From NCBI GenBank assembly GCA_033439685.1, contig JAUEDM010000001.1:2356001-2420000 (forward strand): 64,000 nucleotides of DNA, written 5' to 3'. Position 1 is the stretch's first letter; each line of letters starts with the position of its first letter. Below the pieces are notes generated by a model. That model searched no databases. It was given only the letters and a program-made list of their open reading frames with translations, and was not told where the DNA came from. Of this stretch, positions 35,462-45,291 are shown one piece after another. Position numbers and translations under genes: made by a program. The stretch comes from Apodospora peruviana (lineage: Eukaryota; Ascomycota; Sordariomycetes; Sordariales; Lasiosphaeriaceae).

Positions 35462-36297
35462 TCGCATGGGAATTAAGTCAATTATTGTTCGGCCAATGCT
35501 GGCCTCAGCCTATCTGATACCCCTTATTCGACTTGGTAGCTTCTCCCTGGTGTTAATCTGTTGGACAAACAGTTGAATATATTTACTTGTTCACTTGTGT
35601 GTTTCGAGTCGGAGGGCGATTAATGAGCTTGGTTCTCGAGGTTTAATTCTGACTACCTACCTACACGACGACAGTAAGAACCTCATATACTGAACCAAAG
35701 ACGCATTGTGCAGTTTACTGGAGGGTTGTGAAAGCATTTAGGGGTAGGAGAGCATTCTCACGGCACGGCATACTTAGCATGCGTCGGGAATGGATGAGGA
35801 GAAAAACTGCGGGGCACTGGTCCGATGTCGACCGATTACGCCATTCTTTTGACTCCGAATCGGATATGGCCTGATATAATCTTGGAGTTTGACCATTTAA
35901 AGAGAGTTGTTGGTATTTGGGCCCCGAGAATCTACATCTATTGTAAATAACACATCGACCCGTGGTCTGCCTTGGTACCTACATAACCATCATCGGGCGT
36001 TGATACACCAGTTTTGAACTTGCCGTCTACCAACCTTATCTCTCAGACTGTTTACTACTACATCCCATTCGACTAGTGGCGTTGTATGAACCCATCTTTA
36101 TTGGCTACCTCGGGTATTTCAAGTTCACGTTTTATGAATATGAGCTAACTGGCTGGAATTTTTAGGAGGGTTCAGGAGGGACTTTCCCGGTGATTTGAAT
36201 ATATCGGTCGTTTGGTGAACTCTCCTTTCATCATATTATCTCGTCTAGCGTAGTATCTGGGCTCAAAGGAAGAAAACGCCCCCCCAAGCCAAAAAAA
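35462..36297. other. Spacer, 0.8 kb
   Basis: The utp17 3' flank and the promoter of the oxygenase gene. No gene or distinctive element is seen. Confidence 0.5.
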
Positions 36298-37641
36298 ATG
36301 TCCTTCACATCCGTCCCCGTCTTGGATTTGGCTCAAGCCAAGAACCCGGCTACGAAGCCTGCGTTCCTGGCCGAGCTGCGCCATGCTCTCATGGAAGTGG
36401 GCTTCCTCTATCTCGAGAACGTGGGCATCCCGGACGAGGTCTTTCAACAGGTCATCCAGGAAGGCAAGGCGTTTTTTGATATACCGACAGAAGAGAAGTA
36501 CATAACCCTTTCCATGGGTATCGGTCCCTTATATTAACATTGCCATGCCATCCAGACTGAAAATCGAAATGAAAAACGCCCCATCCTTCCTGGGCTACTC
36601 GCGCCTCTCGGCCGAGGTCACCGCCGGCGCCATCGATCACCGCGAGCAGATCGACCTGTCGACCGAGCACCCGGTGCCCGGCCCCAGCGCGCCGTTGCAC
36701 CACAACCTGCTCGCGCCAAACCAGTGGCCGTCAGCAGAGGTGCTGCCGAGTTTTAGACAACTGTTTACCGACTACATGGCCAAGATGGGCGAGATATCCA
36801 TATACTTTACCAGTCTGATTGCCGAGGCGATCGAGCTTCCCCGGAACGCGTTCGACAAGTATTTTGATGGTGCCGACCAGCAGCATAAGCTCAAGATTGT
36901 CAAGTACCCTGATGTTGGTGTGTTGGGGGAGGACGGTAAGGAGGGGAATCAGGGGGTTGGCCCGCATAAGGATAGTAGTAAGTTCATTTCTTTTGTCAGT
37001 GTGGAAGAAGGAAGGTTAGGTACTGACTGTGTCAAATCATAGTGCTTAGTAGTTACTTGCTACAAGCCTCGCAGCACAAGGGACTGCAAGTCCAAAACAT
37101 GCGCGGCGAGTGGATCGATTGCCCGCCCATCGACGGCACGCTGGTGGTCGCCATCGGTCAGGGGCTCGAAGCGCTGACCCAAGGCGTATGCGTGAGCACC
37201 ACCCATCGCGTCTTGTCGCCCGCCGCGGGCCAGGGGGCGCGCTTCTCGATTCCTTTCTTTCAGGGCGTGCGCGGCGACACCGAGTTCGAGGACCTCGAGA
37301 ACGTAGGTGTCGGCCACGTGCCGGAACGGGTTAAGGATGAGCGGAGACGGGTACTCGAGAAGAACGGGGGCCGTCTGGATGATGTGGAATTCACGTTCAG
37401 GGGCGGAGGTCTGGCCAAGACGCTGGGGGAAGCGACGCTGCGCAACCGCATCAAGAGTCACCCTGATGTTGGGGAGCGGTGGTACCCGGATATTTTGGCG
37501 AGTATAAGGGAAGAGCAGGCCAGGGCGACCAAAACGAAGCAGCAGCAGGGTGGTTATGGCGAGGTTGGCTCTGCTGCTTTTGCGAAGGGAAAAGAGGCTG
37601 CGATTCCGGTTGCGAGTGCGAAGACTGTCGAAGCGCACTGA
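36298..37641 (+). CDS. 2-oxoglutarate/Fe(II)-dependent oxygenase (isopenicillin N synthase-like fold)
   Basis: A probable soluble non-haem iron oxygenase; its substrate cannot be told. Exons are 36298-36497, 36556-36977 and 37043-37641, giving 406 residues. Introns are 58 nt (GTACAT...CAG) and 65 nt (GTAAGT...TAG). The N-terminal DIOX_N-type region (PVLDLAQA ... ALMEVGFLYLENVGI) leads into the catalytic core. The iron triad is visible as His204-x-Asp206 (GPHKDS, at the end of exon 2) and His262 (STTHRV). Arg274 in RFSIPFF is the expected 2-oxoglutarate-binding Arg of the RxS motif. The C-terminus is a Lys/Gln/Ala-rich tail. Members act in secondary metabolism, flavonoid-like or amino-acid modification, but no cluster is evident here. 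Confidence 0.9.
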
Positions 37642-38101
37642 TTTACCTAGGTAGTTGAATTCTTTGGCAGTTTTTATCAGCGTTTATACTGCTTATGCCC
37701 GTCCGGCAAACATCTTGGTCGGATGGACGTTTTGATGGAGAGCAAGAAATCGCAAGCTGGCCACCACCAGAAACTCTGGCGACAGAGAAAATGCATGCTC
37801 GGTCGGATCACTGCGGAAATAATTTTCAAACTTTTTCCTTTCTTTCTGCTTTTCAAATTCCCCCCAAAAAGACAAAACCAAATATCACGCCATTCCCCCT
37901 AGCCTACTGATTTCTTTCTGTACCTTGATGGTTCTTCTCTAAGCGCTAGAAGCCAAACCCCCTTGTTCTCTCCAGCACCATGCTTCGTCATTTCCGGGTC
38001 GTAAAACTTTCTCTGCACTACACAGATCGGGCAGGTATATGTCTGATCTGTACTTCGCATGTAAATGTGTGTATCCCAAAGGCCCTAGTTGGGGGAGCAT
38101 T
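37642..38101. other. Spacer between convergent genes
   Basis: 3' flanks of the oxygenase and the zinc-finger gene. An ACCTAGGT palindrome is at 37645-37652. Nothing else is seen. Confidence 0.5.
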
Positions 38102-38482
38102 CTATTTCGCAGCGGGGACCTCGAAAGTCGGGAAGCACTCCTTCAGGGTCTTGTTGTGTTTGTTGACGGCGTGTTCGGTGAGTCTGACACAGAAGGGTTA
38201 GTTAGAATAGGACAGACATGATGCGGTCTGGAAAAGAAAAACCACGTACGCCTTCTCGCGCGTTGTCTTGAGGAAGGTCGCCTTGCAAGTGTCGCACTGG
38301 ATATCCTTGGCCGCCTCGTTCTGTCAAAAGTAATCGTGACCGTCAGTCTGAGTGTACAACGTGTATCGGTTCATTTCCGTATGAAGACGTACGACTTTGA
38401 GTTGCGACTTGGCTCCTCCAGCGGCGTTCTTTGCGTTGCGCTCACGCTTCTGCGCAGCCTTGGCTCCGTTACCACCACCCAT
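38102..38482 (-). CDS. Small 4F5/zinc-finger protein (At2g23090-like), 80 aa
   Basis: Exons are 38482-38393, 38320-38250 and 38183-38102. Introns are 72 and 66 nt (both donors GTACGT), and phases agree. The N-terminal 30 residues (MGGGNGAKAAQKRERNAK) match the small EDRK-rich 4F5 motif. They are followed by a single C2H2-type finger, CDTC ... EHAVNKH (C-x2-C and H-x4-H). The C-terminus (KECFPTF) is characteristic of this eukaryotic family. The molecular role is not well defined; animal SERF relatives affect protein aggregation and RNA binding. Two introns break the frame, so no long open frame marks it. Confidence 0.9.
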
Positions 38483-39501
38483 TTTTCTTGATTTCTATTG
38501 CGTGTTCTGTGCTAGGTATCCTTTTGTCGATAGGACGTGATGCGCAAATAGTCTCGAAGAAAGGCGTGGGTTTGGGTGTGGAGGAGTGTAGGAAGATCTG
38601 GAAACGGCTTGTTGAAAAAAACGAGGGGATCGTCAGCTGCGCGCTCTCAGCCGCCACCCCTCTGCCTTTTTTTCATCCCATAACTGGCGGGGATAACGTG
38701 GCTTCGGACTTGAACCCCTCCACTAATTTTTCGGCGGGATTCGGCCTAGAACGCATCCACGCCGCGTGGGGTGCTCGAAACTGCGCACTGTATTGTCCTA
38801 GCACTTTTAGCCGGAGTAAGACAGTGTGAACTCACTATAGAAGATTCTGAATTCAGCTTCAAGTTCATTGACAAATGCAATGACCTTTCTTGACCTCTTC
38901 CGAGTGTTGAATAGTACTGTTAATAAATATTGTGCAATACGGCTTATTCTCTCGTGGTCTTAGGTGTGGAAGTATAGGGATATGGCTGGCTTCAGTGACG
39001 CCGCCTGGCTCAGAAACGATGCTGGATGCAGGGACCGGTTAACGCAGCAGCGCCCCTTGCATCCAATGTTCACCTTCTTTTCTTCAAGCCATGCTCCCGT
39101 CCAACAACTTATACATACGCCCGACACGTGTACATCAACTTTCACACCCGAGTCTCGGGTCAAGGCGCATCTGATACTTGCTACACTAGCTGATCGACCT
39201 GTTTACCCTCAATCTATTTGATTCCGCATCTGCATTCCACCTCAACCTCCACTTCTGTGTGTCATTCACGAGCAACACCGGCCACGAACCTGGTGCGCCC
39301 GGGCAGACACTCCACATTACACTGGTTCCAGATCAGTACTGCTGCTTTGCTCTGCCTGCCCTGGACTTTGTGATCACGGCGCGAACTTCCGGTGTACCAA
39401 GGCGCTGCATTGAGCCTGGTGGATCTTGGACCGTTGTGGTCCTCCACTGTTACCCTAGGTATCTCGGCATCAACCTCGGAGCATAATTCGAAAGAACCGC
39501 A
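38483..39501. other. Divergent promoter region, 1.0 kb
   Basis: It lies between the minus-strand zinc-finger gene and the plus-strand helix-hairpin-helix gene. No gene is recognised. Confidence 0.5.
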
Positions 39502-40490
39502 ATGGCCAACCCGACCATCCCCTCTGCGGATAATATATCCGACAAAGAATTCGCAGACTACCTGGAGAAATATCCATCCTGCATCGAGGCTCTATCAGAG
39601 TCCAAAGGAGGTACGGCGCCCTGGTCTCGAGTTTCATAAAGCTATTGCAGTCTCTAATACTGTGAACAGCAAAGGCTGGCCAAAAAAGGCTCGCAGAGCT
39701 TGACCAGTACCGATATGGCGAGGCAATAGAAGCCTTCCGGCCTGGCAAATCTGAGAAACCCATGGGCCCGGACGAGGTCAAGACGTTGGTCAAATGGAAA
39801 CTGTACGTCTTCCGCCGAAACTCCTACTTTGGTTCCCTTCACAGCGACGATTTCCATTGCCGAGATAGGAAATTCGGCTGGAGTGCTTATTTGATTAGGC
39901 CACTGACTCATCCCTCCATCCGCATGTTGTTCTATAGCTGACCATGTGACCTCAGTCGCCACGGAACATTCAGGCCAGCCCTGATGAAGCTTGTCTCGTC
40001 AAATGAGCCGGATATCTTGAAGAAAACGATCCAAAAAGCCGTCAAGCTCTATCGGGATTGCTCTGACATATCCGCGACCCTTGGCATTCTGACCCAATTG
40101 AAGGGAATCGGTCCGGCCACGGCCTCCCTACTACTTGCAGTACATGACGAAGATAACATTATCTTCTTCGCCGACGAAGCCTTCTACTGGTTGTGCTGCG
40201 GTGGATCCAAAGGGCCCATCAAATACAACCTCAAGGAGTACATTACGTTGAATGAACGAGCACAGGCGGTGACGAAACGCCTGGGCGTGAAAGCGGTCGA
40301 TGTGGAACGTGTGGCATTCGTTCTAATGAAACAGAAAATCGAAACGTTGCCAGCATCTATCGATGCCAAACGAGGTAGCGTGAAGACACCGGTCAGAGAT
40401 GACGCTAAGAAACTGCCGCCAAAGAGAAAGCTGCCGGCTGATGACAGCGAGGATAAAACTAATCTACGACGCTCAAAACGTGGAAAATAA
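39502..40490 (+). CDS. Conserved fungal protein with helix-hairpin-helix-like motif, 258 aa
   Basis: Uncharacterised. Exons are 39502-39610, 39670-39802 and 39956-40490, with introns of 59 nt (GTACGG...CAG, branch CTAAT) and 153 nt (GTACGT...CAG, branch CTGACC). The middle of the protein has a segment LKGIGPATASLLLAVH followed by FFADEAFYW. It resembles the HhH of DNA glycosylases (hairpin GIGPATA). The glycosylase catalytic Lys/Asp arrangement is not evident. The start is helical and acidic. The tail is basic (KKLPPKRK, RRSKRGK) and may be a nuclear signal. A nuclear DNA-binding role is an inference from the motif. Confidence 0.82.
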
Positions 40491-41145
40491 GCTTCTTAGG
40501 GGTGCATCAACCAGGAAATCGCAATGCGTGGTCGGGTTCGGAAACCCGGGATGATCAACAATGCATTGAGAAAGAACTAATGTGTCTTCTTTTTTCTGCA
40601 CGCGACGTTCCCCCTTCAGCCCTGTAAATAATTACGCACGCGAGATGTTAGCTCCAGATAGCCGAGCCGTTTTCTGTCAGATATTATCAACTTTGAACTG
40701 GGAGACTCAGAATTCCCCTATTGGCGAGCTTGCCATTTTCGCCGGGACTTGTCCACCCGGCACCCACGGCCCGCGGGTGCGAGACCCGACCCTGCCGCAG
40801 CCGCAAGCCGTTGACGGCTGGGATACAAAATCAAACTCCAAGCCTACCAGGGTTGGACATGATGCAGACTGGCAATGCGCGCCGCAGGGCCTTCATCCTG
40901 AGGCTCATGGCGGTGTGTGTGCGCGACAACGAACTCTCTATAGGGGTTGGGACGCCCAGGTATAGGCAATGATATCAGCCTCGGCAGATCAGACCCGACG
41001 AAAATATCGATCATCTCTCTATATACAAGTCTTTCATATTCCGCTTTCATGTCTCAAAAACCCATATCTTGCTGATGTTACGTGGAACTGCCGAGCAATT
41101 TCTACACCTCACACTGACTGATAAACTAACTCGCCCTCTTAAACC
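40491..41145. other. Spacer, 0.65 kb
   Basis: 3' flank of the HhH-like gene and promoter of the DUF1479 gene; nothing distinctive. Confidence 0.5.
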
Positions 41146-42726
41146 ATGGCCGTCGCTACGGCCTCATTCCCCATCTCCGCTGCCCCTGTCAAACCCCCAA
41201 AAGTTCTATCGAAGAATGATGCCATGCAATCATATCCCAGCTATGAGCCTATTGCCCTCCCTCGGCGGTTCGCTGTTCTGAAAGAGAGAATTGCTTCTAA
41301 TCCAGACTCTCCGCTCGAACCGTCATGGCAGCGGCTCCTAAAGAAACTCCGAGAAGAGCTTGACCAAATATCGACGACTTCTTCAAGACCCAGTAATATC
41401 GTTCCAACCATCGACTTTGCCGACATCTCCAGTCCACAACGCGCGGAGGACTTCATAGCGGATCTTCGCAAAAGAGGCGTGGCGATCATCCGCAATGTGA
41501 TCCCCCGGCACATCGCACTCGGCTGGAGACAGGAGACCATCGAATATCTCGGCCAGAACAACAACACCCAAGCACAGTCCTCCTCTTGTCCGGGTCGGGA
41601 TGACATCCAGCTTCACAGCGTCTTCTGGAGCCCGGCACAGATCAAGGCAAGAGTGCACCCGAATATTCTGGCGGCGCAGAGGTTTGCGATGGGAGCTTGG
41701 AGGTCGGAGGACCCGGACGCCAAAATCACCACCGAATTCCCCATCACATATGCCGATCGTGTTCGGATACGAACTACTACTCCTGTAGTCGGCGGTAACC
41801 TCGCCGCCCGCAGCAGTAGTGTTAGTGCTCACGTCGACAACGGCAGCGTTGAGCGGTGGGAACAGGACGGCTACGGACGAGCGGGGACATACCGAAAAAT
41901 ATTCCAAGGTCGCTGGGAGGAGTACGATCCCTGGGAGAGCGGTTCCCGAATAGCGGTGACCAGCGACCTCTACCGCGGACCCGGCTTATGTTCCATATTC
42001 CGCATGTTCTCAGGCTGGTTATCCCTAAGCAGCAGCAGCGCCACGTCTGGCCCTACGCTCCAGGTCCTACCCATGCCTCAACTCGCCACTGCCTATTTCC
42101 TCCTCCGTCCGTTCTTCTCTCCGTCTTCTCTTTCGGAGAACGACAGCGACAGCTGGGTCCTCAACCCCCTCGGTGCGCAAAACAGCATCCTCCACGGCGC
42201 CCTGCCGAGTTATCCCCAGGTGATCAACCCCAATCTGCATCCCCACCTCCAGCTGGACAGGAGCCTCGTCACCCTCCCTGACCTCGAGCCAGGCGACTAC
42301 GTCCTCTGGCACCCGGATCTCGTCCACGCGATTCTCGACGGTGGCGGTCGTCACACCATCGACAATAGGCAGACGGCGGCGGCTCCAACAACGAGTACAC
42401 TGCTATACCTCCCCGCGTGCCCACTCACGCAAACCAACGCTCTGTACCTCTCCCGCCAGCGCAAAGCGTTCCTGCTGGGCTACCCAGGCCCGGACTTCGA
42501 TTTTGCAGGTGGCGGTCGCCGCGGCGAGAACAGCTATATGGGCCGGGCGGGGGTGCAGGAGGTCAACGACGCGGGCGGCGAGGACGGCTTGCGCGGTATG
42601 GGTTTGTTGCCGTGGGACGAGGAGGACGCGGCGTCGGATGCCGAGAGGGAGGTGCTGGCCATGGCGAACTCGATACTGTTTCCCGACTTGTACGATGATG
42701 TTGTTGTGCCCATGTCCCTGGGATGA
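41146..42726 (+). CDS. DUF1479 family protein (YbiU-like putative Fe/2OG oxygenase), 526 aa
   Basis: Intronless. The family is widespread in fungi and some bacteria (E. coli YbiU) and adopts a cupin-type oxygenase fold; the substrate is unknown. The domain spans roughly residues 45-480. It includes PTIDFADI, an RKRGVAIIRNVIP block and a VFWSPAQIKARVHPNI block. An HVD motif at His229-x-Asp231 (SAHVDNGSVERW) and a distal His394 in HPDLVHAIL suit a 2-His-1-Asp metal site. The start ATG has a good context (AAACCATGG). GC content is high towards the 3' end. The protein has no signal peptide and is probably cytosolic. Confidence 0.88.
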   Translation: MAVATASFPISAAPVKPPKVLSKNDAMQSYPSYEPIALPRRFAVLKERIASNPDSPLEPSWQRLLKKLREELDQISTTSSRPSNIVPTIDFADISSPQRAEDFIADLRKRGVAIIRNVIPRHIALGWRQETIEYLGQNNNTQAQSSSCPGRDDIQLHSVFWSPAQIKARVHPNILAAQRFAMGAWRSEDPDAKITTEFPITYADRVRIRTTTPVVGGNLAARSSSVSAHVDNGSVERWEQDGYGRAGTYRKIFQGRWEEYDPWESGSRIAVTSDLYRGPGLCSIFRMFSGWLSLSSSSATSGPTLQVLPMPQLATAYFLLRPFFSPSSLSENDSDSWVLNPLGAQNSILHGALPSYPQVINPNLHPHLQLDRSLVTLPDLEPGDYVLWHPDLVHAILDGGGRHTIDNRQTAAAPTTSTLLYLPACPLTQTNALYLSRQRKAFLLGYPGPDFDFAGGGRRGENSYMGRAGVQEVNDAGGEDGLRGMGLLPWDEEDAASDAEREVLAMANSILFPDLYDDVVVPMSLG

Positions 42727-42897
42727 GTCAACTGTTTGCATGCTTGTGTGCTGTTCGATTAGGCTATTAAATGGGAAACCGATGACATAGACATGGGAAT
42801 AGACATAGATATAGACATAGTGTAGATACAGACATACAGTTTAGGCTGTTGTTCTCCTTCAACTTTGCGTACCCTAGTAGCCGCCCGGTTTATACCA

Positions 42898-42957
<60 letters not shown>

Positions 42958-43091
42958 TCTCATACAATACTGTGTAACAACACTCAGATCCGGTTTCTCC
43001 TCAAGCCTAGCTTTGTCTTTGTCGACCCAAGCCCGACCATCTTACAACATACTTGTCCAGGGCCAATATATACATAGGAAGGGATAGAACC
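42727..43091. other. Short spacer with a (TC)n microsatellite
   Basis: The DUF1479 3' flank has several ATAGACAT repeats (42785-42835). The TC tract listed separately and the leader of the next gene follow. Confidence 0.6.
42901..42954. repeat. (TC)27 microsatellite
   Basis: A perfect dinucleotide tract of 54 bp, followed by ATCTCTCAT, starts 191 bp and ends 137 bp before the start codon of the enoyl-reductase-like gene. CT-rich tracts are common in fungal promoters. Confidence 0.97.
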
Positions 43092-44030
43092 ATGGCCCCC
43101 CCTTCGGAAATCAAAGCCGTCGTGATAGCCCAGCCAGGCGTGGCCGAGGTCCAGACAGTCCCGCTGCCTACTCTCCGAGACGACTACATCCTTGTGCGCC
43201 CCACGGCCGTGGCCCTCAACCCGTCCGACTGGAAGCATGTCGAGGGAGTCGACGACAACACCGGTTGCCGCGTGGGCGGTGACTACGCCGGGGTCGTCGA
43301 ATCTGTCGGTAGCAAGGTCACGAAGAAATTTGTCCCAGATGATCGGATTTGCGGCATGGTCCACGGATCCAACTCGGTCCAACCAGAAGATGGAGCGTTT
43401 GCCGAGTACATCGTCGTCAGGGACGCTCTCCAAATCAAGATACCCGATAATTTGACTGATGAAGAAGCTGCCACGCTGGGTATTGGCATCAGTACAGTGG
43501 TACATTTCAGCTTGACGACAAGCAAGTTCTGCTTGTCCTCCTCTAGCTTCCCCCGAGCCTACATTTCTTCACAACGAGATTCAGATGCTGACTTGACACG
43601 AATATTCCTTGTCCCCCCCCAAAAGGGTCAAGGTCTCTACCAAGCACTCAAACTCCCCTTGCCGCCGACAACAACAACAACAGTCGGCCAACAGCAACAA
43701 CCTCAAGGCCTCATATTCATCTATGGCGGAAGCACAGCCACCGGCATCCAAGGAATCCAGTTCGCCACACTGTCCGGCTACCGCGTCGTGACGACCTGTT
43801 CCCCTCGCAACGCGAGCTACCTCCAATCCCTGGGCGTCGCCCTCGTCATCGATTACAACACAGACCCGGCGTCAGCGGCTACAGAGATCAAGGCCTGGAT
43901 CGACGGCGACAGTAATCTCAACTTTTTAGATATGGGTGGGTATAAACAAGTATTTGGGCAAATTCAATGGATGATCTTTTCGAGTATAAGATCTAATCAA
44001 TTTCATTTCCGTCCCTCAAAAGCATCGTAA
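43092..44030 (+). CDS. Enoyl-reductase-like MDR protein, C-terminally truncated (270 aa)
   Basis: It belongs to the zinc-independent medium-chain dehydrogenase/reductases related to trans-acting enoyl reductases (LovC/ToxD type), which use NADPH. Exons are 43092-43499 and 43626-44030. The 126-nt intron (GTACAT...AAAAG, branch GCTGAC) is a multiple of three and has no stop, so retention would also be read through. The N-terminal GroES-like domain is complete (VALNPSDWKH, GGDYAGVVESVG). The NADPH-binding motif is visible (YGGSTATGIQGIQFA, ATCSP-like TTCSPRN). After about residue 245 the similarity stops, and an unrelated short tail ends at 44030. The usual family length is about 340-370, so roughly 80-100 C-terminal residues are absent. 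I find no remnant of them before the convergent gene. It may be a degenerate gene. Confidence 0.8.
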   Translation: MAPPSEIKAVVIAQPGVAEVQTVPLPTLRDDYILVRPTAVALNPSDWKHVEGVDDNTGCRVGGDYAGVVESVGSKVTKKFVPDDRICGMVHGSNSVQPEDGAFAEYIVVRDALQIKIPDNLTDEEAATLGIGISTVVHFSLTTSKFCLSSSSFPRAYISSQRDSDADLTRIFLVPPQKGQGLYQALKLPLPPTTTTTVGQQQQPQGLIFIYGGSTATGIQGIQFATLSGYRVVTTCSPRNASYLQSLGVALVIDYNTDPASAATEIKAWIDGDSNLNFLDMGGYKQVFGQIQWMIFSSIRSNQFHFRPSKAS

Positions 44031-44420
44031 TCCATGCAACAAACACCCGCAACTGGAAGTAATTCATGAAAAAGGCCGAAGTAATTATCCCATCAAGGAG
44101 ATTTGAACATGTGCCTCCTAGACCATTGCTCCTAATCTATGCAAACAAACTTTCCCAGTACCCTTATTTTCTTAGCAACAAGCGCTATCTTCCTACTATT
44201 CCCAGCCACCACATCCATAACACGAAAACCCCAACTAACACCTCGAACAGTTGGTGACAGGGAATGCCCCGTTCCAAGACAAAAGTAAAGCAAGGGAAAC
44301 CCTGCTGCTAAGTCTCTTGAGAAGAGAGGGAAGACCAACGGATTGCCAGTCCTTGTCACCATGTACACCCCGGAACTTGCTTTGACGTATCCGTTCACGG
44401 AGTGAATCGGCAAGACGCAT

Positions 44421-45291
44421 CTATTTCATCTTCTTGGGTGTGCCGTCCTCTTGTGTCTGGGCATACTTCTCAGTCAGCGAGTCGTACTCGCGGTGCAGGC
44501 CTGAGGCTTGCTTCTTCAGGTTCTCGAGGTCTTGGTCCTTCTTGGCCAGCTCCTTCTTAAGACGCGAGATCTCGCCGGGCTCGCCGGCCATGGCCAGCTT
44601 CTCGGCCTGCTTCGTGTTCTTGTCGGTGCCCTCGTACTGCTTGATCTTCTCCTCAAGGCGCAGCACCTCAAGAATCATGATGTAAGTCCGGTTAAGGATG
44701 AGCGAGAGGAAGAGAGTAAAGCCGCAGAGGTACATGTTGCGCTGAGAGTAGAACTTGCGGGCCTGGACTTCGAGGCGCTCGTGGCCCATAATGGCAGCGG
44801 TTCTGTTGATCAGAGATTGGCCGATTAGCCTTCGGACTATAAAGATTCTGATAGAAGTAAAACGTACCCAGAGCCCTTGCCATTGTCAGTGGCCGCGGCA
44901 AGCTCGACCTGAACGCGGTAGACGCGGTTGACGCTGTCTATGAAGAGGATGAGAATAAATATGAATGTGATTTTAAGCCCGTATTGTAATTTTGCTATGA
45001 CGGGATTTTCGGAGATGAAACTGCAAAGTCGAGCTGTTGTTAGCGTGCGAAACAAACAACCGGCTCGTGCGAGCCTGCAAGACACATGCGGAGCGATGTG
45101 GGACTAGAGCGTACGTGAACATCCTCCTACGGATGGTGAAGGGTAGAGGGACAATCAGGAGCATGAAGATGGTCATCTCTGCCACCAAGAGCATGAAGAC
45201 CTGAGAGATGCACAAGCAAGTGTCAGCATTCATATAGCCAAAACCGGGAATCGCGGCGAGAAGCCCGTACCAAGGTGTAGTAGAGCGTCAT
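44421..45291 (-). CDS. BAP31/Yet3-like endoplasmic reticulum membrane protein, 213 aa
   Basis: A multi-spanning ER protein. Family members act in export and quality control of membrane proteins and, in yeast, associate with the translocon. Exons are 45291-45271, 45200-45115, 45020-44868 and 44802-44421. The introns (70, 94, 65 nt) begin GTACGG, GTACGC and GTACGT. The seven-codon first exon (MTLYYTL) is typical of the family. Three hydrophobic segments are seen: VFMLLVAEMTIFMLL (residues 8-28), ITFIFILILFI (about 55-66) and MYLCGFTLFLSLIL (about 108-125). An Lys/Glu-rich coiled coil occupies about 135-205. The protein ends KKMK, a dilysine (KKxx) ER-retrieval signal on the cytosolic side. It is convergent with the truncated reductase. 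Confidence 0.94.

Noticed and set aside
38700..38730. tRNA-like B box (GGGTTCAAGTCC on minus strand)
   Set aside because: No A box or cloverleaf-compatible stems upstream; the match is the T-arm consensus only.
36298..44030. Two oxygenase-like genes plus an enoyl-reductase-like gene as a biosynthetic cluster
   Set aside because: They are interspersed with housekeeping genes, there is no synthase, and the reductase is truncated; clustering looks coincidental.
44085..44125. Possible tRNA T-arm (TTCAAAT on minus strand)
   Set aside because: The flanking bases form a GGAG/CTCC stem with a 14-nt loop, not a T arm, and no A box is present.
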